Origin: Bryobacterales bacterium
GTDB lineage: Bacteria > Acidobacteriota > Terriglobia > Bryobacterales > Bryobacteraceae
Assembly: GCA_020847975.1 (NCBI GenBank)
Contig: JADLBD010000089.1
Span: forward strand, 1-62,738
Direction of reading: 5' to 3'
Length of the DNA: 62,738 nucleotides
The notes beneath the pieces are model-generated. The model was not told where the DNA came from, did not search any database, and was given only the letters and a program-made list of their open reading frames with translations. The position numbers and the translations under genes are program-made. Of this stretch, positions 1-9,100 are shown piece after piece (the first letter of the stretch is position 1; the number at the start of each line of letters is the position of its first letter).

Positions 1-2
1 CG

Positions 3-266
3 GGCATGGATTCCGGCGTCATCGTCAAGGGATTCCGCAACGAGTTCGGCATGATCATCGCCAACGGCCAGGGCAGCATGAAGGGACAGATCTTCCGCAT
101 CGCCCACCTTGGCTACTTCGATTTCGCCGACTTGTTCGCCGTCATCAGCGCCCTCGAGTTGATTCTCAACGCCAACGGCTTTGCGGCGCCCTATGGAAAG
201 GGCGTGGCCGCCGCGCAGACCGTCTACGCGGAAACGGCATTCGCCAAGGAGACAGTCGGAGCCTGA
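3..266 (+). CDS. Class V aminotransferase, C-terminal part (gene begins before the window)
   Basis: The frame is open from the window edge and ends at TGA 264-266. About 87 residues are visible. The segment GQGSMKGQIFRIAHLGY followed by an alpha-helical tail (DLFAVISALELILNANGF) is typical of the small domain of PLP-dependent class V aminotransferases of the serine-pyruvate/alanine-glyoxylate group. The PLP lysine lies outside the window. The stop shares one base with the ATG of the next gene (TGATG), so translation of serA is probably coupled to it. With a phosphoglycerate dehydrogenase directly downstream, a role in serine/glycine metabolism is likely, perhaps as the phosphoserine transaminase step, but the exact substrate cannot be read from this fragment. 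Confidence 0.8.
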   Translation, partial: GMDSGVIVKGFRNEFGMIIANGQGSMKGQIFRIAHLGYFDFADLFAVISALELILNANGFAAPYGKGVAAAQTVYAETAFAKETVGA

Positions 267-1852
267 TGAAAATTCTTGTTGCGGAGCCAATGTCTCCGGC
301 TGCCGTGGGGAAGTTGCAGGCACAGCCGGACTGGGAAGTTGTCGTCTCGAATCCGAAAGAATACGCGGCGCATCTCGCCGATTGCGACGCGTTGTTTGTG
401 CGCAGCGCGGTCAAGGTCACCAAAGACGTGCTGGCCAAAGCGGCGAAGTTGCGCGTGATCGGCCGCGCCGGCGTCGGCGTGGACAATGTCGATCTCGCGG
501 CTGCCAGTGCGGCCGGCGTGGTTGTCATGAACACGCCCGGCGGCAATGCCGTTTCCGTGGCTGAACACACGCTGGCCCTCATGCTCGGAATGGCGCGGTC
601 CGTGCCGCAGGCTTCGGCATCCACCATCTCCGGCAAATGGGAAAAGAAAAAATTTCTCGGCAATGAGTTGCGCGGCAAGACTCTCGGCGTGGTGGGTTTG
701 GGAAGCATCGGGCGGGAAGTGGTCCGCCGGGCGCGCGCCTTCGAGATGCGCATCCTCGGTTCGGATCCTTACGTCAGTTCGCAGGCCGCGGCCGACATGA
801 ACGTGGAACTCGTTCCGCTGGACGCGTTGCTCGCCTCGAGCGATTACATCTCGCTGCACGTTGCCCTCACGCCCGAAACGCGCAAGATGCTGAACAAGGA
901 TGCGTTCGCCAAAATGAAGAACGGCGTTCGCATCGTCAACTGCGCCCGCGGCGAACTTGTCGACGAAGCGGCGCTCCACGAGGCGATGGCCTCCGGCAAG
1001 GTAGCCGGCGCCGGACTCGATGTCTTCGATCCGGAACCGCCCGCCGCGGAGAATCCGCTCCTCAAGTCGGGATCCCTGCTTGCCACCCCGCATATCGGCG
1101 GCTCCACCGAAGAAGCGCAGGAGATCGTCGGCATCCGCATCGTCGAGCAGGTCATCGACTACCTCCAGAACGGCGTGGCCATCAACGCGGTCAACATGCC
1201 CGCGCTCTCGCCCGAGCAGTACAAGACGCTCGGCCCCTACGTGGAACTCGCCGAACGCCTCGGCAACTTCGTGGCCTATGTCGCCACCGGCCACCCGAAG
1301 ACCGTGCGCATCACTTACTCGGGACGCATTGCGGAATTGAATACCGCCCTGCTCCGCAACGCCGGCGTCGCCGGAGTGGTCAACCGCTCCACCTCCCGGC
1401 GCGCCAACCTTGTGAACAGCATGGGCCTTGCCGCCGACCGCGGCTGGAGCGTGGTGGAAAGCCACGATCAGCGCACCGGCCACATGGACTCCATCCGGCT
1501 GGAACTCGAAACAGACAAGGGAAACACTTTCGTCGAAGGCGCCGTCGTGCTCGGACGCCCGCGCCTGCTGACGATCGACGGTATCTACTGCGAAGCCATG
1601 CTGAGCGGCCACCTCATCTACATGATGAACGAGGACGTCCCCGGAGTGATCGGCCACGTCGGCAACGTGCTCGGCCGCAACAAGGTCAACATCGCCAACT
1701 TCACGCTGGGCAGAGAAGAAAGCGGCGAGGCCGGCAAACCGCTGAAAGCCATCGCCCTGGTGGAGACCGACGAAGCCGTGCCCGAGGCCCTGCTTGCACA
1801 GTTGATGGAAAACCCGGCGGTCCAGTCGGCCCGCGTGGTCGAGTTCCGGTAG
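266..1852 (+). CDS. serA: D-3-phosphoglycerate dehydrogenase (ACT-domain form)
   Basis: Catalyses NAD-dependent oxidation of 3-phosphoglycerate, the first step of serine synthesis, in the cytoplasm. The 528-residue product has the full long-form architecture. The NAD-binding fold carries GLGSIG at 144-149. The catalytic set is Arg228 (NCARGELVDE), Glu257 (FDPEPP) and His276 (TPHIGGST). An allosteric substrate-binding (ASB) region follows at about 305-440, and a C-terminal ACT domain at about 455-528 (VPGVIGHVGNVLGRNKVNIANF) normally binds serine for feedback inhibition. The start is the ATG overlapping the upstream TGA. Length and motifs match intact family members. Confidence 0.97.
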   Translation: MKILVAEPMSPAAVGKLQAQPDWEVVVSNPKEYAAHLADCDALFVRSAVKVTKDVLAKAAKLRVIGRAGVGVDNVDLAAASAAGVVVMNTPGGNAVSVAEHTLALMLGMARSVPQASASTISGKWEKKKFLGNELRGKTLGVVGLGSIGREVVRRARAFEMRILGSDPYVSSQAAADMNVELVPLDALLASSDYISLHVALTPETRKMLNKDAFAKMKNGVRIVNCARGELVDEAALHEAMASGKVAGAGLDVFDPEPPAAENPLLKSGSLLATPHIGGSTEEAQEIVGIRIVEQVIDYLQNGVAINAVNMPALSPEQYKTLGPYVELAERLGNFVAYVATGHPKTVRITYSGRIAELNTALLRNAGVAGVVNRSTSRRANLVNSMGLAADRGWSVVESHDQRTGHMDSIRLELETDKGNTFVEGAVVLGRPRLLTIDGIYCEAMLSGHLIYMMNEDVPGVIGHVGNVLGRNKVNIANFTLGREESGEAGKPLKAIALVETDEAVPEALLAQLMENPAVQSARVVEFR

Positions 1853-1895
1853 CTGTCTTCGCTGCTGATTCTCCCCGGCGCAGTACACTGAGGCG

Positions 1896-2909
1896 ATGAG
1901 ATTCGCGCTGTACATGCTGGCGCTCGCGGCCACGCTGTCCGCCCAAAGCAAGGTCGAGCGCATCAAGGTGCACGGCCAATCCCTCGAAGGAAATCTCGAA
2001 GGCGACTCGCCCGACCGTGACGTCTCCATCTACCTGCCCGCCGCGTATCAATCCGATCCGGCGCGCCGTTTCCCGGTTCTCTACATGCTTCACGGCTTCA
2101 CCGACGACGACGCGCGCTGGTTCGGCTTCCGCAAGAATTGGATCAACCTTCACGCCGTGCTTGACCAGGCTCTGGCCGCCGGATCGCGGGAGATGATCGT
2201 CGTCATGCCGAATGCGTTTACTGTCTACCAGGGCAGTATGTACTCGCGTTCCATCACCACCGGGGATTGGGAAACGTTCGTCTCCCGGGAACTGGTCGCC
2301 TTCCTCGACTCGCACTACCGCACGCTGCCCAGCCGCGCGAGCCGTGGGCTTGCGGGACACTCGATGGGAGGCTACGGCGCGCTGCGTCTGGCGATGAAGC
2401 ACCCGGAAGTGTTTTCCGCTGTCTACCTGATCAGTCCCTGCTGCCTGGCGCCGCCCAGCGGCGGGAAACCCATGCCCGCGGCGGAAGCAATCAAGACCCC
2501 GGCGGAGGTTGTGTCCGCGGACTTCCTCACAAAGGCGATGATTGCTTCGGCGGCGGCGTGGTCGCCGAATCCGAAGAACCCTCCACTCTTCCTGGACCTT
2601 CCCTACAAGGGGGGCGAAGTACGCCCTGAGATCTTCGCCAAGTGGGCAGCCAATGCTCCACTCTCGATGATCGACCAGTACATCCCGAATTTGAAGCAGC
2701 TCACGGCCATCGCCTTCGATGCGGGACGCGATGACAGCGGCATCGCGGCCACGATCCGCACGCTCGACTCGATTCTGAGCGATTACGCGATTAATCATGT
2801 CTATGAGGCCTATGACGGCAATCACGTCAATCGCGTCGCCGAACGCATCGTGAGCAAAGTGATGCCGTTCTTCTCGCATCACCTTTCGTTCCCCACGCTA
2901 AGTCACTGA
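1896..2909 (+). CDS. Secreted esterase of the esterase D / antigen 85-like family
   Basis: A 337-residue alpha/beta hydrolase with an N-terminal signal peptide ([17 protein letters not shown]). The nucleophile elbow is GHSMGG with Ser156. [12 protein letters not shown] near 66 is the usual oxyanion-hole region, and the C-terminal DGNHVNRV supplies the probable catalytic His. This matches the putative-esterase family (esterase D, tributyrin and feruloyl esterase relatives). It probably acts in the periplasm or outside the cell on an ester-linked carbohydrate or aromatic substrate, which the sequence does not identify. It lies 43 bp after serA and 30 bp before the cytochrome gene and may be transcribed with either. 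Confidence 0.85.
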   Translation: MRFALYMLALAATLSAQSKVERIKVHGQSLEGNLEGDSPDRDVSIYLPAAYQSDPARRFPVLYMLHGFTDDDARWFGFRKNWINLHAVLDQALAAGSREMIVVMPNAFTVYQGSMYSRSITTGDWETFVSRELVAFLDSHYRTLPSRASRGLAGHSMGGYGALRLAMKHPEVFSAVYLISPCCLAPPSGGKPMPAAEAIKTPAEVVSADFLTKAMIASAAAWSPNPKNPPLFLDLPYKGGEVRPEIFAKWAANAPLSMIDQYIPNLKQLTAIAFDAGRDDSGIAATIRTLDSILSDYAINHVYEAYDGNHVNRVAERIVSKVMPFFSHHLSFPTLSH

Positions 2910-2939
2910 TTTGGCATCATACCTGCTACTATCACCCAC

Positions 2940-4373
2940 ATGGCGAATCAACAACCTGCTTCCTGGCGCGAGCGGCTGTATCCAATCATTTTTCTTTCGA
3001 ACAATCTGATCAGCCGGATCGGCGTGGTTCTGGTGACCGCCGCGGCGATCTTTTGGGTTTTTCTCCTGCCCACCTATCTTCAAGGCGAAGCGGCAAGCGC
3101 CTATCTGGGGATTCTGCTTTTCCTTGCTCTCCCCAGCGGTTTCTTTCTCGGGCTGGCGCTCATTCCCATCGGCATCGTCCTCTACAGGCGGCGTTTAGGA
3201 GGAACTCCCGCCTTAACAAGCGAATTTCCCGTGCTCAGTTGGAGCAATCCGTCGCTGCGGCGTTTGATCATTTTCATTGGCGTGGTGACGTTCGCAAACA
3301 TGTTGATCGGCGCCAACCTCACATACCGCGCCACCGCGTACATGGAGAGCGTGCAGTTCTGCGGCCTCACCTGCCATACGGTCATGAAGCCGGAATATAC
3401 GGCGTATCAAAATTCGCCGCACTCGCGAGTGGAATGCGTCAAATGCCACATCGGAGCTGGGGCATCGTGGTTCGTGCGCAGCAAACTGTCCGGTCTCGGG
3501 CAGGTGGTTGCCGTCGCGCTGAACAACTATGAACGGCCCATCCCGGTCCCGGTGGCGAACCTGCGTCCGGCGCGCGAGACCTGTGAGGATTGCCATTGGC
3601 CCGACAAGTTCGGCGGTGATCGGCTGCGCGTGCTCACGCACTTTGACGACGAAGGCAAGACTACGAAATCCGTGCTGCTGATGCACATCGGCGGCGGCGG
3701 CGCGCGCGGCGTCGGCATTCACACCGCGCACGTCGGCAAAGGCGTGCGCATCCGCTATGCGCATTCCGATAACGAGCGCCAGAACATTCCGTGGGTGGAA
3801 TACGGCCGCAACGGCGAAAAGCGCGATTTCTTTGCCGCCAAAGCCAGGAAGGAAGATATTGCGAAAATGGACGTGCGCGAAATGGACTGCATGGATTGCC
3901 ACAACCGTCCCAGCCACAGTTTCGAGACTCCCGAGGGGGCGCTTGACAGGATGATGGCGGCGGGAGCCATCGCGCCGGACCTGCCGCAGATCCGGAAGGC
4001 TGCGCTCGAGATCCTCAAGAAAAATTACACCTCCACCGCTCAGGCCGAATCCGAGATCCCTGCCGCTGTCGAGCGTTTCTATAAAGAGAAGAGCGCGGAC
4101 GTGTACTCGAAACGCCAGGCTGCCGTGCAATCCGCGGCGAAAGGCGTGCTTGCCATCTGGAGCCGCAATGTCTTCCCCGAGATGAAGATCAACTGGGGGA
4201 CCTACATCAACAACATCGGACACAACGATTTTCCCGGATGTTTCCGCTGCCATGACGGCGAACACAAGTCCGCCGACGGGAAAGCCGTGGAGCAGGATTG
4301 CAACACATGCCACTCACTCCTCGCCATGGACGAAGCCTCTCCGAAGATTCTCACGGAACTGGGCGTCGACTGA
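2940..4373 (+). CDS. NapC/NirT-like membrane-anchored multiheme cytochrome c
   Basis: A 477-residue protein with three hydrophobic segments near the N-terminus (about 22-48, 50-80 and 100-122) followed by a periplasmic heme domain. There are five CXXCH sites (CVKCH, CEDCH, CMDCH, CFRCH, CNTCH). The first site is CGLTCH, which is CX3CH rather than CX2CH. The segment TVMKPEYTAYQNSPHSRVECVKCH resembles NapC/NrfH-type quinol dehydrogenases and related acidobacterial cytochromes. The expected role is passing electrons from membrane quinol to periplasmic partners. No terminal reductase is adjacent, so the partner is unknown; the octaheme cytochrome at 14.2 kb or the molybdoenzyme cluster at 22-35 kb are candidates in the same window. 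Confidence 0.85.
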   Translation: MANQQPASWRERLYPIIFLSNNLISRIGVVLVTAAAIFWVFLLPTYLQGEAASAYLGILLFLALPSGFFLGLALIPIGIVLYRRRLGGTPALTSEFPVLSWSNPSLRRLIIFIGVVTFANMLIGANLTYRATAYMESVQFCGLTCHTVMKPEYTAYQNSPHSRVECVKCHIGAGASWFVRSKLSGLGQVVAVALNNYERPIPVPVANLRPARETCEDCHWPDKFGGDRLRVLTHFDDEGKTTKSVLLMHIGGGGARGVGIHTAHVGKGVRIRYAHSDNERQNIPWVEYGRNGEKRDFFAAKARKEDIAKMDVREMDCMDCHNRPSHSFETPEGALDRMMAAGAIAPDLPQIRKAALEILKKNYTSTAQAESEIPAAVERFYKEKSADVYSKRQAAVQSAAKGVLAIWSRNVFPEMKINWGTYINNIGHNDFPGCFRCHDGEHKSADGKAVEQDCNTCHSLLAMDEASPKILTELGVD

Positions 4374-4448
4374 CTCATCCGGCGCTGAACCGGGTAGCGC
4401 GCCTTCATACCGCCGCGCGAGTCCAACCGGCAATTTTTCTTCTTAAGG

Positions 4449-4483
4449 TTGACAATCTTTCCGCCGGTTTTACGCGTTATAAT
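4449..4483 (+). promoter_or_regulatory. Possible sigma70-type promoter with overlong spacer
   Basis: A perfect TATAAT (4478-4483) lies 27 bp before the TTG start of the next gene. A perfect TTGACA (4449-4454) lies upstream, but the spacer is 23 bp, too long for normal sigma70 recognition. The -10 box may therefore act with a poor -35 nearer to it or with an activator. The pairing is uncertain. Confidence 0.35.
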
Positions 4484-4510
4484 ACAGGTGCTTTCGAGAG
4501 GAGACTTCAT

Positions 4511-5131
4511 TTGACCCTGCGAGCCTTCACCTCCGCCTTGCTGACCATACTGCTCGGCCTGGAGTTGCCTGCCGCGCGCGCCTGGGCGCAAGCGCAGGAG
4601 CAGCCTCCCCCATCCAAACTGAACCTCATCATTGTTGAGGGCGAGGGGGCCATCAACAACGTCAAACAGCGCAGCGTGCGCGAGCCGATCGTTCAGGTGG
4701 AAGACGAGAACCATAAGCCGGTGGCCGGGGCCAGCGTAGCCTTCCTGCTGCCTGGTAACGGCGCCAGCGGAACCTTTGCAAACGGTTCCCGCCTGCTCAC
4801 CGTGATGACCGATCAGAACGGCCGCGCCGTCATGAACGGTTTTACGCCGAATAACGTTGCGGGGAAAATGCAAATTCGCGTAACCGCATCCTTCCGTGGA
4901 CAGACCGCGACGGCAGTCATGACACAGACGAACGTGCTTGCGGCGGCGGCCGCGGGCGGCATCGCTGCCGGCAAGCTGATTGCGATTCTCGCCGCTGTGG
5001 GTGGCGCGGCGGCCGCGGGGGTCGCCGTGGCCGTGACCCGGAACGGCGGCTCAAGCCCTGCCGGCCCCACTCCGACACCCGCGCCCACCGTCATCAGCCC
5101 CGGAAGCCCCACCGTCGGGCCTCCGCGCTAG
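4511..5131 (+). CDS. Exported protein with an Ig-like (carboxypeptidase-regulatory-like) domain
   Basis: The likely start is TTG 4511, preceded by a GAGAGGAG ribosome-binding site, giving 206 residues that begin with a signal peptide ending near ARAWAQ. Residues of about 30-140 form an Ig/CNA-B-like beta domain (EPIVQVEDENHKPVAGASVAF, then a glycine-rich stretch and TDQNGRAVMNGF). A hydrophobic Gly/Ala segment (about 148-178) and a Pro/Thr-rich tail follow. It is probably a cell-envelope structural or adhesion-related protein. The two following genes are also exported and lie in the same direction with 28 and 41 bp gaps, so they may form a surface-protein operon. Specific function unknown. 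Confidence 0.65.
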   Translation: MTLRAFTSALLTILLGLELPAARAWAQAQEQPPPSKLNLIIVEGEGAINNVKQRSVREPIVQVEDENHKPVAGASVAFLLPGNGASGTFANGSRLLTVMTDQNGRAVMNGFTPNNVAGKMQIRVTASFRGQTATAVMTQTNVLAAAAAGGIAAGKLIAILAAVGGAAAAGVAVAVTRNGGSSPAGPTPTPAPTVISPGSPTVGPPR

Positions 5132-5159
5132 CCGGATTGGAACTAAAGGAGAGCAAGCC

Positions 5160-6068
5160 ATGAAACTCGCATTCCTCACTTTGTCGGCGGCTGCCGCCCT
5201 TTTCGCGCAGAACTCCGTGCAGGGACCGTTGGTGGGCTGGGTCTACGACTCCGCCAGTGAATCGGTGCGTTCCGTCCTGGGCATCCCCGGCGCATCCACG
5301 ATGGGGGCAGGCGTGAACGCCTCCCGCGCCGCGGTCGCCGGTAATCGCGGCTATGCCATCGCGATGAAAGGCGACAACCGCCAGCCGGCGCTGCTTGATC
5401 TGCGTACCGGCGAATCCAAAGACCTCGATGTCGCCGCCGGCGCGGACCGCGCCATCTGGAGCGCTTCCGGCGCGGTTGCCGTGATCGCGTATCCGGACGC
5501 GAACAAACTCATCCTGATGAAGGGTTTCCCGGACGAGCCGGCAGTCGCGCTCACTCTCGACCTTGCGGCCGAAGGCATGCCCCAATCCGTCTCCGTCGCC
5601 GACGACGGCGCCGGACTGCTGGCGGTCTACGACTCGGGCATCCTCGTGTTTGACGGCGACGGCAACCGCTGGAAGCTGAATTTCGAGGCGCAAGCCCGCG
5701 GCGCTTCGTTCCTCGAGGGCTCGCACGATGCTCTGGTCTCCGGCGATGGCGGCGTGTGGCTGGTGAGCGACGCCACTGGAAGTGGCGCCAGCCGGCGTGT
5801 GTGGGAAGGCAACGCTGTATCGTCCGTTGCTTCCTCGAACGGAAACCTTGCTCTCATTGTGGACGGCGACGGCGGCATCATTGCCGTCAATCTCAAGACT
5901 GGTGATGCCCGCAAGGTCGATTGCGGCTGTGTCGCCACTACGCTCTCCCGCATGTCCCAGGGTGTGTTCCGGATCAGCGAACTCAATAATGGACCCTTGT
6001 GGCTGGTGGATCTCAATGGCCAGGACCCAAGGGCGGTCTTTGTTCCCGCGGACGTAAAGTCCGAGTAG
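5160..6068 (+). CDS. Exported protein of unknown function, beta-propeller-like
   Basis: A 302-residue protein with a signal peptide (MKLAFLTLSAAAALFAQ) and a good ribosome-binding site (AAAGGAG). The body alternates short beta-strand-like stretches with glycine/aspartate turns (for example VYDSGILVFDGDGNRWKL and LALIVDGDGGIIAVNLKTGDARK), the pattern of WD40/YVTN-type propellers, but no named family is recognised. CGC near 255 could form a disulfide. It sits between an exported Ig-like protein and the giant repeat protein, suggesting a shared surface or secretion context. No catalytic motif is visible. Confidence 0.7.
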   Translation: MKLAFLTLSAAAALFAQNSVQGPLVGWVYDSASESVRSVLGIPGASTMGAGVNASRAAVAGNRGYAIAMKGDNRQPALLDLRTGESKDLDVAAGADRAIWSASGAVAVIAYPDANKLILMKGFPDEPAVALTLDLAAEGMPQSVSVADDGAGLLAVYDSGILVFDGDGNRWKLNFEAQARGASFLEGSHDALVSGDGGVWLVSDATGSGASRRVWEGNAVSSVASSNGNLALIVDGDGGIIAVNLKTGDARKVDCGCVATTLSRMSQGVFRISELNNGPLWLVDLNGQDPRAVFVPADVKSE

Positions 6069-6109
6069 TCACCGAACCGCGCACTTTACAAGAGTAACGG
6101 AGAGTCATC

Positions 6110-9100
6110 ATGCGTCGTGGATGCATCTCGGGTCTTATTGTCTCTATCGCTTTGGGCGCCGCAGCCCCATCGCTTGCGCAGACACTGTCGATTAACTTTG
6201 TTTCCCCGGATCGCGCCGTGGCTGGCAGTGGGCCCGTTCCCATCACCCTTTTTGGGAATGGTTTCACGAGTTGCACGAAGGTCCGCTTCAACGGAACCGA
6301 CCTCGCTTCCACAGCGGGAACCGGCACCTTAGCCGCGACTGTCCCCTCTTCGTTCCTTACCACTCCCGGCGTGTTTCCGGTGGGAGCGTTCTACTATCAG
6401 CAAATCGTGGTGGGGAACCAGATCCTCTGCTCCACCAGCGGTACGCCCAGCACGAATACAGTCAACTTCACGGTTATTCCGGTTCTGAATATCACCACGA
6501 CCTCCCCACTGCCCACTGCCACTGTCAATCAAAGTTATCAGTTCAACTTCCCGGCCACGGGAGGCCAGGCGGGTTACGTGTGGAGCTTGCTCCCCGGCTT
6601 CACGCCTCCCTCCGGCCTCACATTCAGTTCCACTGGAATTCTGTCCGGGATCCCCACAACTACAGGAACCTTCCCCATCGGCGTACAAGTGATGGACTGT
6701 GACGGAGGCAACTTTGACGGGCCTTGCATTACTCAGACGGCAAGAGGCCAATTCTCCCTCACGATCAGCTCGGATATCGTCATCACCAGTTCGTCGCCGC
6801 TGCCCAATGGCGTGGTGGGTCAGAGTTATCCGCCGTTCACGTTTGCCGCAACCGGAGGAACACCCCCGTACGTCTGGTCGTTCGGACAAGGCAGCGCCAT
6901 CCCTCCCGGTCTTTCGCTCTCGTCGAGCGGTGTGTTAAGCGGTACTCCCAGCGCGGGGGGGACGTTCAATTTCGTCGTGGATGCGACGGACTGCGGCGGA
7001 AGCCTTCAGCAGACTTGCAACCCCCGCACGCGCTCGAAGACGTTCAGCATCACCATCACCTCCGGCCCCACCATTACTACTTCTTCGCCCTTGCCTGCGG
7101 GCACAGTGGGGCAGACCTACGGACCCGTCACATTAGCCGCGGTGGGAGGGACGCAACCCTACACCTGGTCAATCCTCGTCGGCCAATTGCCGGCGGGCCT
7201 TGCCCTGAACCCAACCACCGGCGTCATCTCCGGTACCCCCACCACCCCCGGGACGACCCCTTTCACCGTTCAGGTGACGGACGCGCGCCAGCAGACGGGC
7301 ACCCGAGGATTCAGCATCACCATCGGCGGCAGTCCGCTCCAGATTCTCACCACATCACTCAACAGCGGCAGTGTCGGCGCATCCTACTCGCAACAACTGA
7401 CTGCCAGCGGAGGCGCCCAGCCCTATTCGTGGTCTATCCCGGTGGGCCAACTGCCCGCCGGACTCATCCTCAACTCTTCCACGGGGTTCATCACCGGAAC
7501 TCCCACCACGGCGGGCACGTTCAACTTCACCGCTCAGGTTACCGACTCGCTGCAAGGGACCGCCTCGCGAGCCTTCTCCATTCAAATCGTTGCCTCGAAC
7601 GCGCTTCAGATCGTCACGGCATCACTGAGCGGTGGTACATTGGGCGTCGCTTACTCGCAGCAGGTCCAAGCCACCGGAGGCGCGCCGCCTTACTCATGGT
7701 CCGTCAGCGTTGGTGCGTTACCGCCGGGGCTATCCATTGCCACAGTCAACAATTTCGGCGTCATCTCAGGGACACCTGCCTCAGCCGGAACCTTCAATTT
7801 CACCATTCAGGTATTCGACTCCCAGGAACATTCCGCTTCGCGCAGCTTCACCATTGCGATCAGTTCCACCACATTGCAGATAATCACCACGTCGCTCGCC
7901 ACAGGCAGCGTGGGCACGTTCTATTCGCAGGCGCTCAGCGCCACGGGCGGCGTGCAGCCCCTGACGTGGTCCGCAATAGCCGGTCAACTGCCACCGGGTC
8001 TGACCCTGAACCCCTCGAGCGGGGTGCTTTCCGGGACGCCGCAACTACCTGGATCCTTCACGTTCACCGTGCAGGTGGCGGATTCACAGGAACATACCGC
8101 CTCGCGCAGTTTCACGGTACAGATCACCTCGGGTCTGACAATACAGACCACCAGCCTGCCGCAGGGGCGCGTCGGGCAGTTCTATCAGCAGCTTCTGACC
8201 GCTACCGGTGGGTCCGGAACGCTCACCTGGTCTCCGCTCACGGCCCTGCCGCCCGGCTTGACGCTGAATTCCGCGACAGGGGTGCTGAGCGGGACCCCAA
8301 CGCAGGCCGCCGATTTCACACTGCTGATCCAGGTGCAGGATACAACCGGCGCCACGGCTTCGCGCACCCTTCTGCTGAGCATTACCGCCTCGCTCATCAT
8401 CAATACGGAATCTCCCTTGCCGTCCGCCACCGTGGGCGCGGCCTATAACGTTGCATTCTCCGCATCGGGCGGTATCACTCCCTTCCGCTGGGCGGCGTTG
8501 ACTCCTCCGCCCGCGGGCCTGACTTTCGACATTCTGGGCAACCTCACCGGCACTCCCACGCAGGCCGGCGCCGTCACCTTCACGGTCCAGGTGACGGACG
8601 CCGTCGGCACAACGGTAGCGAAAGACTTCACGATCACCGTCGGCCAAGGCTTCCAGATCACCACTCCCGGCCTGCCGAACGGAGCCGTCGGCCGGCTGTA
8701 CAACCAGACCCTCAGTTCGACAGGCGGGCGCGCTCCCATCACCTGGGGCCTCGATAACGGCGGCGGCCCGCTGCCCACCGGCCTTCTGTTGAATCCCACC
8801 ACTGGAATCCTGAACGGCACTCCGACGGCGGCCGGTGATTTCACCTTCATCATCTTCGCTCTCGATGCCGATCAGCGCCGCGTCACCAAGACATTCACCA
8901 TGTCCATCACCGGGCAGTTCCAGATCACGACAACAACGCTGCCCAATGGCGTGGTGGGAACAGCCTACTCCCAGACACTCGCCGCCACCGGCGGGGTGGG
9001 GGCCGTCACCTGGTCCCAACCTTCCGGCACGTTGCCAACCAGCCTGCAACTGAACACTTCCACCGGCGCCATCAGCGGGACACCCAGCGAAGCAGGGACG

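Noticed and set aside
224..2029. A 601-codon open frame on the minus strand under serA
   Set aside because: It runs antisense to a certain gene, has an unlikely composition for a protein and no recognisable domain. High GC content easily gives such long open shadows.
4449..4483. TTGACA and TATAAT taken as a classic promoter
   Set aside because: Spacer is 23 bp rather than about 17; kept only as a weak feature.
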